Assembly (NCBI RefSeq): GCF_003330765.1
Contig: NZ_CP024903.1
Span: 2,604,001-2,668,000, forward strand
DNA: 64,000 nucleotides
Direction: 5' to 3'
Origin: Burkholderia pyrrocinia
GTDB taxonomy: Bacteria > Pseudomonadota > Gammaproteobacteria > Burkholderiales > Burkholderiaceae
The position numbers and the translations under genes are program-made. Every line of letters starts with the position of its first letter. Position 1 is the stretch's first letter. The notes below the pieces were generated by a model. It did not search any database. It was not told the origin of the DNA and saw nothing but the letters and a program-made list of their open reading frames with translations. Positions 53,305 through 64,000 of this stretch are shown here, piece by piece.

Positions 53305-53330
53305 GGCGGTGGCGCGATCGCGCCACCGCC
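53305..53330 (-). terminator. Perfect GC palindrome after the porin gene
   Basis: GGCGGTGGCGCGA and its exact complement make a 13-bp stem with no extra loop, 17 nt past the porin stop. A T-rich tail is weak on the minus strand, but the stem is very strong. Confidence 0.62.
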
Positions 53331-53347
53331 TTTCCTCCCGCACGCCG

Positions 53348-54532
53348 TCAGAACTTGTGACGAATCCCCGCATGCACCATCAGTTGCTTCGACGTCGACG
53401 ACAGGTCGGCCGCGCCGGGGATAACCGCCTGATCGAGCGATGAACCCGTCGCGTCGCCGGCAACCCGCTGGTACGCGCCCATCAGGTACACGTCCGTCCG
53501 CTTCGACAGGTTGTAGTCGGCCATCAGCCCGATCGAATGGATCTTCGGCTTCGCGCTGCCCGTCGTCGCGTCGTAGCGCACCGTCGTGTACACGTACTGC
53601 GCGCCGACGAAGAACGACGGCGTGAACTGGTACTTGCCGTTCACCTCGAAGTTCTGGTACTTGATCGCGCTCACCGTGCCGCCGGCGAGCGACCCCGTCA
53701 CGGGCTGGATCGTCTCGTCGCCGAACAGGTAGCCGACGTTCGCGGTCGGTCGCGTGACGTTGCTGTTCGTGTACGCGAAGCCAACTGTCGCGGGCCCGGC
53801 CGTGTAGTTGACACCTGCGCCGAAGATCCGCAGCCGTGCCGACGCAAAGTTCGCATCGGCGCCGACCGAACCCGAACCCGCCACCGCGCCGCCGGACGTC
53901 GCGCCCGGGTTGTTCGCGTTCAGGAACGCCGCGCCGACCAGCAGCCCGCCCTGCTCGTACTGCGCACCGACGCTCCACACCCGGTTGTTCGCGAAGCCCG
54001 TGTCGTTGCTGAAGCTGTAGGTCCCGCCGAACGAGAAGCCCGAGAAATCCGGGCTCGCGTACTTGACCGTGTTGTTGACGCGGAACGTATTGCCCGTGTT
54101 GTCGTTGTCAAGCGGGTGCGAGAACGGATAGACGCCCCAACTGCCGTTCGCGGTCGTCGGCGCGAGGTAGTCGACCACCGAATCGTATTGCCGGCCGAGC
54201 GTCAGCGTGCCGTAGCGCGTGCTGCCAAGCCCGACGTAAGCCTGCCGCCCGAACATGCGGCCGCCCTGCGCGAGCGTGCCGCTGTTCACGTTGAAGCCGT
54301 TCTCGATCTGGAACAGCGCGCTGTAGCCGCCGCCGAGATCCTCGGTGCCTTTCAGCCCCCAGCGGCTGCCCTGCGCGAAACCGCTCGCCATCTGCCACGC
54401 GCTGTGGCCGCCGACGTTGTTCGTATAGTCGATGCCCGCATCGACCAGACCGTAAAGCGTGACGCTGCCCTGCGCGAACGCGGGCGCTGCGCACAGCGCC
54501 GGAATCGCGACGAAAAAAGTTCTCCAGTTCAT
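53348..54532 (-). CDS. Gram-negative porin (OmpC-like)
   Basis: 394 residues. The signal ends APAFA-QGS, followed by SVTLYGLVDAGIDYTNN, the classic start of beta-proteobacterial trimeric porins. The alternating beta-strand pattern runs to the terminal Phe (HAGIRHKF). It allows diffusion of small polar molecules. The next genes encode an amino-acid binding protein and an amidohydrolase, which would make a plausible uptake set. Confidence 0.92.
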   Translation of the reverse strand: MNWRTFFVAIPALCAAPAFAQGSVTLYGLVDAGIDYTNNVGGHSAWQMASGFAQGSRWGLKGTEDLGGGYSALFQIENGFNVNSGTLAQGGRMFGRQAYVGLGSTRYGTLTLGRQYDSVVDYLAPTTANGSWGVYPFSHPLDNDNTGNTFRVNNTVKYASPDFSGFSFGGTYSFSNDTGFANNRVWSVGAQYEQGGLLVGAAFLNANNPGATSGGAVAGSGSVGADANFASARLRIFGAGVNYTAGPATVGFAYTNSNVTRPTANVGYLFGDETIQPVTGSLAGGTVSAIKYQNFEVNGKYQFTPSFFVGAQYVYTTVRYDATTGSAKPKIHSIGLMADYNLSKRTDVYLMGAYQRVAGDATGSSLDQAVIPGAADLSSTSKQLMVHAGIRHKF

Positions 54533-54686
54533 TCGTTATCCTTATTCATGTTTCCGGTCCCGCACGTGATTGCCTGCCTGATTCGCCGGCCGTGCGGGCG
54601 GTTTTTCTTATGCATCCGGCGCGCGGCTAATCGCGCGCCGTCTCCTCATGCGCGACGCGCCCCGAAAGCGCGCCGCACCTCGCCGT

Positions 54687-55469
54687 TCACTTCGCGCCGT
54701 AGATGTCGAAATCGAAATACTTCCGGTTGATCCGCTGATACGTGCCGTTCGCGAGAATCGCCGCGAGCGCGTGATTGAACGCATCGCGCAGGTCGGTGTC
54801 CTGCTTGCGCAGACCGAGCCCGTCGCCCTGCCCGAAGTACTTCGTGTCGTCGATCGCCGCACCGGCGAACGCAAAGTCCTTGCCCTGCGGCTTCTTCAGG
54901 AAACCGTCGCTGGCCGCGATCGATGCCTGGAACGCCGCGTCGAGCCGCCCTGTCACGAGATCGGCGTAGACCTGATCCTGGTTCTGGTAAGACACGATCT
55001 GCACGCCGGCCCGCTGCCAGTTCGCGACCGCATAGTCGGCCTGCGCGGAGCCCTGCTCGACGCCGACGCGCTTGCCCTTCAGCGATTCGGCCGTCGGCAG
55101 CAGCGGCGAACCCTTGCGCGCGATCAGCCGCGCGGGCGCGTTCGAGATCCTGTTCGTGAACGCGATCTGCTGCATCCGCTTCGGCGTGATCGTCATCGAC
55201 GACGCGATCACGTCGAACTTGCGCGCGAGCAGCCCCGGAATCATTCCGTCGAAACTCGACTCGACCCACACGCAACGTGCCTTCAGCTCCTCGCACAGCG
55301 CATTCGTGATGTCGATCCCGAAACCCGTCAGCGTGCCGTCCGGCAGCTTGTACTCGAGCGGCGGGTAGGTCGGATCGACCGCGAGCCGGATCTCCTTGCC
55401 CGTCCAGTCGCCTGCATGTGCCGCTCCTGCCGCCAGCGCTATCGTGAGCGCCACCATCCACTGTTTCAT
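54687..55469 (-). CDS. Amino-acid ABC transporter substrate-binding protein
   Basis: 260 residues from the ATG at 55469 (AAGGAG upstream). A signal peptide is followed by the family-3 binding fold (RLAVDPTYPPLEYKLPDG, GFGIDITNALC, NRISNAPARLIARKG). The DPTYPPLEY segment fits basic or polar amino-acid binders of the HisJ/ArgT type. No permease or ATPase gene is next to it, so it may share one elsewhere. Confidence 0.88.
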   Translation of the reverse strand: MKQWMVALTIALAAGAAHAGDWTGKEIRLAVDPTYPPLEYKLPDGTLTGFGIDITNALCEELKARCVWVESSFDGMIPGLLARKFDVIASSMTITPKRMQQIAFTNRISNAPARLIARKGSPLLPTAESLKGKRVGVEQGSAQADYAVANWQRAGVQIVSYQNQDQVYADLVTGRLDAAFQASIAASDGFLKKPQGKDFAFAGAAIDDTKYFGQGDGLGLRKQDTDLRDAFNHALAAILANGTYQRINRKYFDFDIYGAK

Positions 55470-55545
55470 TTCCCGTCTCCTTGTGTGAATCATGAATCGA
55501 ATTCGTCCGGCGCATCGGGCGCCGGTTCACCGCGCGTGCGCCTCG

Positions 55546-56727
55546 TCACGCGAGATATCGCTCCGCCAGCGCGACCCAGTAGCTCGCGCCCGTCGCGAGG
55601 CACGCGTCGTTGAAGTCGTAGCCGGGGTGGTGCAGCCCGCATCCGGTCGCGCCGTCGCCGTTGCCGTCTCCGTTGCCGATCGACAGGTAGCTGCCCGGAC
55701 ACGCGTTCAGCATGAACGCAAAGTCCTCGCTCGCCGCGATCGGCCGCAGGTGCGGAATCAGCGCGCCGTCGCCGCCCCATTCGCGCGCGACGTCGCGTGC
55801 GAACGCCGTTTCCGCCGCGTGATTGACGAGCACCGGATAGTCGTGCCGGTAGTCGATCTCGGCCGTCGCGCCATAGCTCGCGGCCTGCCCCTGCACGATC
55901 TCGCGGATGCGCCGCTCGAGCAGCGCGCGCACGTCCGGCGACAGCGCGCGCACGCTCAATGCGAGTTCCGCGTGCGGCGGAATCACGTTCGACGCGGTGC
56001 CCGCGTGGATCGCTCCCGCCGTGACGATCGCCAGCTCCTGCGGATTTACGTTGCGCGACACGATCGTCTGCAGCGCCATCACGATCGATGCGCAGACCAC
56101 CACCGGATCAACCGTCGTGTGCGGCGCCGCGCCATGCCCGCCGCGGCCTGACACGCGCACGCGCACCTCGTCGGCCGACGCCATCGCCGGGCCGTCGCAG
56201 AAGCCGAGCACGCCGGCCGGCAACCCCGGCACGTTGTGCATCGCGAACACCGCGTCGCACGGGAATCGCGTGAACAGCCCGTCGTCGAGCATGCGCTTCG
56301 CGCCGCCGAGCCCTTCCTCCGCCGGCTGGAAAATCAGGTTCAGCGTGCCCGTGAAATGCGCGCGCTCTGCGATGCAGCGCGCGGCCGCGAGCAGCATCGC
56401 CGTATGGCCGTCGTGGCCGCACGCGTGCATCACGCCATCATGCCGGCTTGCATGCGGCAGCCCGGTGGTCTCGCGGATCGGCAACGCGTCCATGTCCGCG
56501 CGCAGCCCGAGCCGCTTCCCGGCGCCGCGCGCCAGCGTGCCGACCACGCCGGTGCCGCCGAGGCCGCGCTCCACCCGATAACCCCATGTTGTCAGGCACT
56601 CGGCGACGAGATCGCTGGTCGCGCGCTCCTCGAAGCCGAGCTCCGGATGCGCGTGCAGCCGACGGCGCAGCGCGATCATCTCGGCCTCGATGGCTGCCAT
56701 TTCGGGAAAAATCCGTGTTTGATCCAA
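55546..56727 (-). CDS. M20-family aminoacylase/amidohydrolase
   Basis: About 393 residues. The zinc motifs HACGHDGHTAML and QPAEEGLGG are clear, and the tail has HHPGYDFND. Members hydrolyse N-acyl or N-benzoyl amino acids. A TTG start at 56727 is chosen because AAGGAG lies 8 nt ahead of it. The nearest ATG, at 56700, has no such site. It is divergent from the LysR gene at 56864, and lies downstream of neither the porin nor binding-protein promoter. Confidence 0.87.
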   Translation of the reverse strand: MDQTRIFPEMAAIEAEMIALRRRLHAHPELGFEERATSDLVAECLTTWGYRVERGLGGTGVVGTLARGAGKRLGLRADMDALPIRETTGLPHASRHDGVMHACGHDGHTAMLLAAARCIAERAHFTGTLNLIFQPAEEGLGGAKRMLDDGLFTRFPCDAVFAMHNVPGLPAGVLGFCDGPAMASADEVRVRVSGRGGHGAAPHTTVDPVVVCASIVMALQTIVSRNVNPQELAIVTAGAIHAGTASNVIPPHAELALSVRALSPDVRALLERRIREIVQGQAASYGATAEIDYRHDYPVLVNHAAETAFARDVAREWGGDGALIPHLRPIAASEDFAFMLNACPGSYLSIGNGDGNGDGATGCGLHHPGYDFNDACLATGASYWVALAERYLA

Positions 56728-56828
56728 CCCCGATACTCCTTCGCTGCGTTCCGGTTGCCGATCGCCGGATGGCGGATCGTGACGGGATCGTATGCAGCGA
56801 AAATCCGGGCGAACAGCCGCGGTTTCGT

Positions 56829-56851
56829 TATGATGACAACCTTTCGTTGTC
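56829..56851 (+). promoter_or_regulatory. LysR-type palindrome next to a -10 box
   Basis: GACAAC and GTTGTC flank CTTTC (56835-56851), a perfect 6-5-6 palindrome, directly after TATGAT (56829-56834) in the divergent gap. It fits autorepression by the LysR protein encoded at 56864. Confidence 0.58.
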
Positions 56852-56863
56852 GGGTATTGCACC

Positions 56864-57814
56864 ATGAAGCTGCATCAATTGCAGGCGCTCGTCGCCAGCG
56901 CGGAGGCCGGGAGCATCCGGGGCGCGGCGCGCACGCTCGGGCTGTCGCAGGCGGCGGTCACGCGCGCGTTGCGCGAGCTGGAGGCGAGCGAGCGCCTGCC
57001 GCTGCTCGTGCGTGCGCCCGAGGGCATCGGCTTTACCGAATACGGGAAAACGCTGCTCACGCATGCGAAGCTCGTGCTGAAGCAACTGGAGCACGCGCAG
57101 AGCGATCTCGAACGGATGCGCGGGCGCGTCGAGGGGCGGCTGAGCGTCGGCGTCACGCCGTGGCTCACCATGACGTTCCTCGCGGAAACGGTGTTGCGTT
57201 TTCGCGAGCGGATGCCCGACGTGCGTCTCGAACTCTACGAAGCGTTGATCGCCGTCGCGCAGCCGCTGCTGCGCGACGGCAGCATGGATTTCGCGCTCGG
57301 GCACGTGCAGCCGGGCAGCGCGCAGGAATTCGCGTTCGAGCCGATGCTGCGCTACGAAACCTCGGTGATGGTGCGCGCCGGCCATCCGCGCGAACGCGCG
57401 CGGTCGATCCACGACCTGCTCGACAACGATTGGGTGCTGAATTTCGCGGCGGACGGCCAGGCGGCACTCGTCGACTACCTGTTCACGCGCCACGGCGCGC
57501 AGATCGACGAGCGACGCATCGTGCGCGCGCAATCGGTCGCGATGCTGCAGACGATGCTCGAGCAGGCCGACATGTGCACGTGGTGCCCGACGATTCTCGC
57601 CGCCGTGCCGCCGTTCGGCGAGCGGATGCGTGCGCTGTCGCTGAAGGAGACCTTCGAGCCGCGCGAGCTCGGCATCGTCACGCGCCGCAGCAGCACGCAG
57701 AGCGATGCCGCGCGCTGCTTCATCGACTGCCTGCTGCAGGTCATCCGGCGGCACGCGCGCTCCGCGCGCAAGGAGGATCTCGCGCTGTTCAGGACGGTGT
57801 CGCTGCTGATCTGA
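56864..57814 (+). CDS. LysR-family transcriptional regulator
   Basis: 316 residues: helix-turn-helix IRGAARTLGLSQAAVTRALREL at 17-38, then a substrate domain. It is divergent from the M20 amidohydrolase gene and probably controls it. The final residues are basic (RRHARSARKEDL). Confidence 0.9.
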   Translation: MKLHQLQALVASAEAGSIRGAARTLGLSQAAVTRALRELEASERLPLLVRAPEGIGFTEYGKTLLTHAKLVLKQLEHAQSDLERMRGRVEGRLSVGVTPWLTMTFLAETVLRFRERMPDVRLELYEALIAVAQPLLRDGSMDFALGHVQPGSAQEFAFEPMLRYETSVMVRAGHPRERARSIHDLLDNDWVLNFAADGQAALVDYLFTRHGAQIDERRIVRAQSVAMLQTMLEQADMCTWCPTILAAVPPFGERMRALSLKETFEPRELGIVTRRSSTQSDAARCFIDCLLQVIRRHARSARKEDLALFRTVSLLI

Positions 57815-57914
57815 CGCGCCCGCCTCGCTCGTTGCTTCCGGCGGCGGCCTCCGTGCCGCGCCGCCGGGCTCGCTCCCAAAGCGCATCCGCGCAAATGCTT
57901 TTCCGAATCCGTTA

Positions 57915-57944
57915 TTGGATCGCGTCGGCGCCCGTTCCTATACT
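57915..57944 (+). promoter_or_regulatory. Likely promoter of groESL
   Basis: TTGGAT and TATACT, 18 nt apart, directly upstream of a CIRCE-like repeat and about 65 nt before groES. Confidence 0.5.
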
Positions 57945-57946
57945 CG

Positions 57947-57973
57947 TCAGCACGCTCTCATGCAGAGTGCCAA
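57947..57973 (+). promoter_or_regulatory. CIRCE-like HrcA operator
   Basis: TCAGCACGC, 9 nt, GAGTGCCAA. The consensus is TTAGCACTC-N9-GAGTGCTAA, so the arms match at 7 and 8 of 9 positions and the spacer is exact. HrcA control of groESL is likely. Confidence 0.65.
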
Positions 57974-58009
57974 CCCACTCGACAGAACAGAACAGGACAG
58001 GACCGAAAG

Positions 58010-59958
<1,949 letters not shown>

Positions 59959-60015
59959 CGGCTGGTTTTACGTGCCGGTTCGCCGGCGTGCGCCCGGTCT
60001 CGCGGGAACGACACA

Positions 60016-60048
60016 ACGCGCGGCGACGAAAGTCGTCACGCGTTTTTT
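60016..60048 (+). terminator. Rho-independent terminator after groEL
   Basis: ACGCG...CGCGT with an inner CGAC/GTCG stem around GAAA, ending in six T at 60043-60048. A classic terminator. Confidence 0.8.
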
Positions 60049-60084
60049 GCTTGGGATCGACGGAACACCGCAGCGCGCAAGCCG

Positions 60085-60393
60085 TTGCCCATTTCCGCGC
60101 CGGCTGAGACGTCCGACTGGAACGCCGCGAAGAAAGGCTATGTCGTCAGCATGACGAACCCGAAATCCATCGCGTTCTACGGCAGCATCTTCGCGCTGAT
60201 GGTGCCGGCCCATGCGCCGGCATGGCTCGATCTCGCGGTCGTCGCGCTGTCGATCGCGATATCGGCCGCGTGGTATTGCACGATGGCGCTGCTCGCGTCG
60301 CACCCGTCGGTGCGCAGGCTGCTGGTTCGGCGCAAGGCCGTGCTCGATACGACGGCCGGCCTGCTGCTGATGGGTGTCGGTGGCCGCATGCAT
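60085..60393 (+). pseudogene. LysE-family exporter, C-terminal remnant
   Basis: From about codon 10 the frame reads DWNAAKKGYVVSMTNPKSIAF and then WLDLAVVALSIAISAAWY, the second half of a LysE/RhtB translocator. The N-terminal half (three helices) is missing, and the frame leaves the family near GLLLMGVGGRM, without the usual end. It begins right after the groEL terminator. This is a deletion remnant. Confidence 0.68.
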
Positions 60394-61036
60394 CGCGATG
60401 GCCGAGGTCAACCACGAACTGGTACGCCTGGTCGGCAGTCACGGCGCCAAGGCGATCGGCATCGACGGTCACGACGGTGGCCTGCTGGTCGCCGGTGCCG
60501 AATCCGACCGGACGAACACGAGCCCGGTCGCGCGATTCGACTGCGCCGCGTTGAACGCATTGCTCGGGAACGGGTTGGTGCCCGTCGTGATGCCCGTCGC
60601 GCCGGATGACGCCGGTCAGGATCGCGCGCTGCGCCCGGAACGGCTCGGCAGCCTGTTCGCGCAACGTACGGGCGCGGTGACGCTGGTGATGATGGTCGAA
60701 AGCGCACCGCTGCGTGAACTCGGTGAACTCGCGGGGTTGTACGGCATCACGGAACTCGAGCAATGGCTCGCCGAGCATCCGGCAGCCGATGTCGCGCCCC
60801 GCGTGCGGGAAGCACTCGATGCGCTCGCGCACGGCGTGCAGAACGTCCATCTCGCCGATATCGGGCAACCCGAGTCGCTGATCGACGAACTGCTGACGGA
60901 GGAAGGGTCGGGCGTGGTGTTCTGTCGTCGCGGCAATACCGACCTGCTGTCGGAAACCCGCCGCTACTTCGCCGATTCGGCGTGCGTGCTGCGCGACGGC
61001 TTCAGCGTCGAGCAGAAGCCGGTCGTGCGCTTCTGA
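60374..61036 (+). pseudogene. Acetylglutamate-kinase-like protein lacking its N-terminal half
   Basis: 220 residues. VNHELVRLVGSHGAKAIGIDGHDGGLLVA and LTEEGSGVVF match the second half of amino-acid kinases of the ArgB type. The first half, with the phosphate-binding Gly loop, is absent. The frame starts inside the end of the LysE remnant, so two broken genes are joined. It may still be translated but should not be a complete kinase. Confidence 0.58.
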
Positions 61037-61093
61037 CCGGATGACAGGAAATCGCTGGCGGCGCCCCGCAAGGGCCGCCACCAGCGAGCGACG

Positions 61094-63094
61094 TCAGCGC
61101 CGTGTCGCGAGACGCCGCACGACACGGACGAGCGCATCGACCTCGTCGCACGTGTTGTAGAACGCGAGCGACGGCCGCACCGTCGCCTCGAGCCCGAAGC
61201 GACGCAGGATCGGCTGCGCGCAGTGATGCCCCGAGCGCACCGCGATGCCCTCCTCGTTCAGCGCCTGCCCGACTTCCTCGGTCTCATAGCCCTTCAGCAC
61301 GAACGACAGCACGCTCGCCTTGTCGCGCGCGGTGCCGACCAGCCGCACGCCCGGTACCGGCGCGAGCACGCTCGTCGCATACGCGAGCAGGTCGTGCTCG
61401 TAGCGCGCGATGTTCTCGATGCCGACGCGACTCACGTAGTCGAGCGCGGCACCGAGCCCCACCGCGTCCGCGATGTTGCCGGTGCCGGCCTCGAAGCGGT
61501 TCGGCGGCGGCTGGAACACCGTGCGCTCGAACGTCACGTCCGCGATCATGTTGCCGCCGCCTTGCCACGGCGGCATGTCGTCGAGGATCGCGCGCTTGCC
61601 GTACACGATGCCGATCCCGGTCGGCCCGTAGATCTTGTGCCCGGAGAACACGAAGAAATCCGCATCGAGCGCCTGCACGTCGACGTGCATGTGCGAGATC
61701 GACTGCGCACCGTCGACGAGCGCCTTCGCGCCCGCGCGATGCGCGAGTTCGACGATCTCCTTCACCGGCACGACCGTGCCGAGCGCGTTCGACACCTGCG
61801 TGACGGACACGATCTTCGTGCGGTCGTTGAGCAGCTTCCGGTATTCGTCGAGCAGCACCTGCCCCGAATCGTCGACCGGAATCACGCGCAGCGTCGCGCC
61901 CTTCTGCGCGGCGAGCTGCTGCCACGGCACGATGTTCGCGTGATGCTCGAGATGCGACACGACGATCTCGTCGCCTTCGCCGACGTTCTGCACGCCCCAC
62001 GTCTTCGCGATCAGGTTGATCGCCTCGGTCGTGCCGCGCACGAACACGATCTCGTCGGGCGACGACGCGCCGATGAAACGCCGCACGGTGTCCCGCGCAT
62101 GCTCGTATGCATCCGTCGCGCGACCGGCCAGCGCATGCGCGGCACGATGGATGTTCGAGTTCTCGTGAGCGTAGAAATACGCGAGGCGGTCGATCACGGC
62201 CTGCGGCTTGTGCGTCGTCGCCGCATTGTCGAACCAGACCAACGGCTTGCCGTTCACGCGCTCCTGCAGGATCGGGAAATCGCGGCGGATCGCGTTCACG
62301 TCGAACGGCGGGTGCGCGCCGCGATGCAGCTGACCTTGCGGCTCGGCGGCGCGCGCATCGTCGACGAAATAACGCGGCACATCGGCGCCCGATGCGCGCG
62401 AGACCGGCACGTCGCGATGCACGGCGAGCAGTTCGCGCAGCGCATCGTCGCCCGGCAGCCCGAACGCTTCCGGTGACGCAAGGCCGTTCGACGGCACCAC
62501 GATGTCCTGCGGCGTGGCCTGCCAGCCCTGCAGCGAACCGTCGGTGAAGTAGTATGGCGACGCCTTCGCCGCGCTTTCCGGTGCCGCCGCATTCACCGGC
62601 GGCACGCCGAGCGCCGCGCCGCCGATGCGCGGCTCGAGCGCGGGCGCGATCGACACGACAGTGTCGGGCAGCCCGTTCTGCGCAGCCACATGCGGCGCGA
62701 GCGCGGGCACGCGATTGCCGAGCGACAACACGTGCGTCGGCGCGGACGGCGCGAGGTTCGTGCCGGCCGCCTTGCCCTGCGGCAGCGCGAGGCCCGGCAC
62801 GCCGGTGCCCGTGCCGCCCGGCCCCGCGAGCGGCGAGCCGGCCGGTGCCGGGTTGCTCACCGACGCAAGGATCGGCGCGGCGGCCGGCAACGCCGACGGC
62901 ACGCCGCCGACCGCGCCGCTGCCCGCCGACAGCCCGGGCGCGGTGGCCTGCCCGGGCGGTGTCGAGAAGAACTCGGACGCGAGCCGAGCCAGCGTCGCGG
63001 GGTCGGGCAACCCGGCCGGCAGCGGCGCGTGCGGCAGCGCGAGCGCGTCGCCGCCAGCCAGGCCGGGATTAACGGTAGGTGTCGGGATAGTCAT
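61094..63094 (-). CDS. Encapsulin cargo: SufS-type cysteine desulfurase with long disordered N-terminus
   Basis: 666 residues from the ATG at 63094. The first about 225 residues are Ala/Pro/Gly-rich and low in complexity, ending near ASPYYFTDGSLQGW. This is the type of extension that loads cargo into family 2A encapsulins. The PLP domain begins FDVNAIRRDFPILQERVNG, has the PLP Lys in FSGHKIYGPTG and the active Cys in RSGHHCAQP. It overlaps the 3' end of the encapsulin gene by 26 nt. Sulfur released from cysteine is probably stored or handled inside the shell. Confidence 0.9.
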   Translation of the reverse strand: MTIPTPTVNPGLAGGDALALPHAPLPAGLPDPATLARLASEFFSTPPGQATAPGLSAGSGAVGGVPSALPAAAPILASVSNPAPAGSPLAGPGGTGTGVPGLALPQGKAAGTNLAPSAPTHVLSLGNRVPALAPHVAAQNGLPDTVVSIAPALEPRIGGAALGVPPVNAAAPESAAKASPYYFTDGSLQGWQATPQDIVVPSNGLASPEAFGLPGDDALRELLAVHRDVPVSRASGADVPRYFVDDARAAEPQGQLHRGAHPPFDVNAIRRDFPILQERVNGKPLVWFDNAATTHKPQAVIDRLAYFYAHENSNIHRAAHALAGRATDAYEHARDTVRRFIGASSPDEIVFVRGTTEAINLIAKTWGVQNVGEGDEIVVSHLEHHANIVPWQQLAAQKGATLRVIPVDDSGQVLLDEYRKLLNDRTKIVSVTQVSNALGTVVPVKEIVELAHRAGAKALVDGAQSISHMHVDVQALDADFFVFSGHKIYGPTGIGIVYGKRAILDDMPPWQGGGNMIADVTFERTVFQPPPNRFEAGTGNIADAVGLGAALDYVSRVGIENIARYEHDLLAYATSVLAPVPGVRLVGTARDKASVLSFVLKGYETEEVGQALNEEGIAVRSGHHCAQPILRRFGLEATVRPSLAFYNTCDEVDALVRVVRRLATRR

Positions 63095-64000
63095 GGAACT
63101 TGGCGATTTCGACGTCATCGAGGACAGCCAGCGCATCCGGCGAATGGACCGCGAGCGAGCAATACAGCGAGATCAGGTACGACGCGATCGCCTGGTTGTT
63201 GATCCCCATGAAGCGCACCGACAGGCCCGGCCCCTGCTCGCCCGCGACGCCCGGCTGATAGAGGCCGACGACGCCCTGCCGCTTGTCGCCGACGCGCAGC
63301 AGCAGGATCTTGGTCTTGCCGTCCGCGACCGGCACCTTGTCCGACGGGATCAACGGAATGCCGCGCCACGTGAGGAACTGCGAGCCGAACAGGCTGACGG
63401 TCGGCGGCGGCACGCCGCGCCGCGTGCATTCGCGGCCGAACGCGGCGATCGCGAGCGGGTGCGTGAGGAAGAACGCGGGCTCCTTCCACACCTTCGTCAG
63501 CAGTTCGTCGAGATCGTCCGGCGTCGGCGCGCCCGTCAGCGGGAAGATCCGCTGTTCGTCGCTCACGTTCGCCAGCAGCCCGTAGTCGGGATTGTTGATC
63601 AGCTGGCTTTCCTGCAGTTCCTTGATCGTCTCGATCGTCAGGCGCAGCTGTTCCTTGATCTGGTCATGAGGACTGCTGTAAAGATCGGAGATCCGCGTAT
63701 GCACGTCGAGCACCGTGCTCACCGCGTTCAGGAAGTATTCGCGCGGCTGTTCCTCGTACGGCACGAAGGTCTGCGGCAGCACGCTTTCGTCCTCGAGCTG
63801 CGTGCACGCGGCGCGCACGGCTTCCGGGTTCTTCACCTGATTCAGGCGATAGATGCCGGCCTCGACCGGCACCCATTGCAGCAGATGGGTCAGCCAGCGC
63901 GGCGTGATCGTGGAAAGCTGGGGGACGGTCTTGGTAGCGTTCGCTAGTTGGCGGGCGGCGTGATCGCTCAGCGCGGCCGTGCCGCTTGCAACGGTCGACA
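63069..64000 (-). CDS. Family 2A encapsulin shell protein, partial (runs off right edge)
   Basis: About 309 residues are visible without a start codon in the window. The visible N-terminal part reads AARQLANATKTVPQLSTI then TPRWLTHLLQWVPVEAGIYR, followed by QTFVPYEEQPREYFL and, near the end, FMGINNQAIASYLISLYCSLAV. This is the SrpI-like HK97-fold shell protein of family 2A encapsulins. The cargo desulfurase gene is directly downstream and overlapping, as in known pairs. Confidence 0.88.
   Translation of the reverse strand, partial: STVASGTAALSDHAARQLANATKTVPQLSTITPRWLTHLLQWVPVEAGIYRLNQVKNPEAVRAACTQLEDESVLPQTFVPYEEQPREYFLNAVSTVLDVHTRISDLYSSPHDQIKEQLRLTIETIKELQESQLINNPDYGLLANVSDEQRIFPLTGAPTPDDLDELLTKVWKEPAFFLTHPLAIAAFGRECTRRGVPPPTVSLFGSQFLTWRGIPLIPSDKVPVADGKTKILLLRVGDKRQGVVGLYQPGVAGEQGPGLSVRFMGINNQAIASYLISLYCSLAVHSPDALAVLDDVEIAKFHDYPDTYR

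Overview
The window reads as a Burkholderia cepacia-complex-like chromosome (probably the second chromosome). This rests on an rpfF/rpfR pair of the BDSF type (35.0-37.9 kb), a dense set of LysR-regulated catabolic genes, a second groESL operon, and high-GC codon use from about 14.3 kb to the right edge. The first 13.6 kb is different: visibly AT-richer, all on the minus strand, and packed with biosynthesis and export genes. It looks like an acquired island.

Region 1 (1-13.6 kb) is the outstanding feature: an apparently undescribed ribosomally made, modified peptide (RiPP, microcin-like) cluster. Transcription runs right to left. It begins with a 68-residue precursor (13327-13533). The precursor has a textbook double-glycine-type leader ending in Gly-Ala and a 13-residue core, SKSGGRYSGTVYA. 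Next come a JmjC-type Fe(II)/2-oxoglutarate oxygenase, an unrecognised 383-residue protein, and a complete type I export system: HlyD adaptor, C39-peptidase ABC exporter and outer-membrane lipoprotein. After these lie an S-adenosylmethionine decarboxylase homologue, two methyltransferase-like proteins, two tandem PhyH-type oxygenases, a third methyltransferase-like protein, an ASCH-domain protein, and a divergent pyruvate-kinase-like protein that runs off the left edge. Many neighbours overlap by 4-8 nt. No lanthipeptide synthetase, YcaO or radical-SAM enzyme is seen. The tailoring set is oxygenases plus SAM-using enzymes plus SpeD, so mining for hallmark enzymes would probably miss it.

Region 2 (14.4-28.8 kb) is ordinary Burkholderia catabolism and regulation: LysR with a D-threonine aldolase/D-serine dehydratase-like enzyme, an ornithine-cyclodeaminase homologue, a HAD hydrolase, a glutathione transferase, and MarR, TetR, XRE, LysR and AraC regulators with small oxidoreductases and an MFS pump. 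Several operators are readable. Region 3 (28.6-34.5 kb) has small orphan proteins, a DUF3857/transglutaminase protein, a DUF1840 protein and a KimA-like permease. Two near-identical palindromes bracket the small genes. Region 4 (35-47.5 kb) has the convergent rpfF/rpfR signalling pair, then a 5-oxoprolinase, MFS transporter and D-glutamate-cyclase-like unit with its LysR, then a large secreted protein. Region 5 (47.6-57.8 kb) has a sulfatase, its formylglycine-generating-enzyme homologue and a MetQ-like lipoprotein, followed by an SDR, a porin, an amino-acid binding protein and an M20 amidohydrolase with a LysR. Region 6 (57.9-64 kb) has groESL with a CIRCE-like element, two beheaded gene remnants, and a family 2A encapsulin shell gene (cut by the right edge) with its cysteine desulfurase cargo gene.
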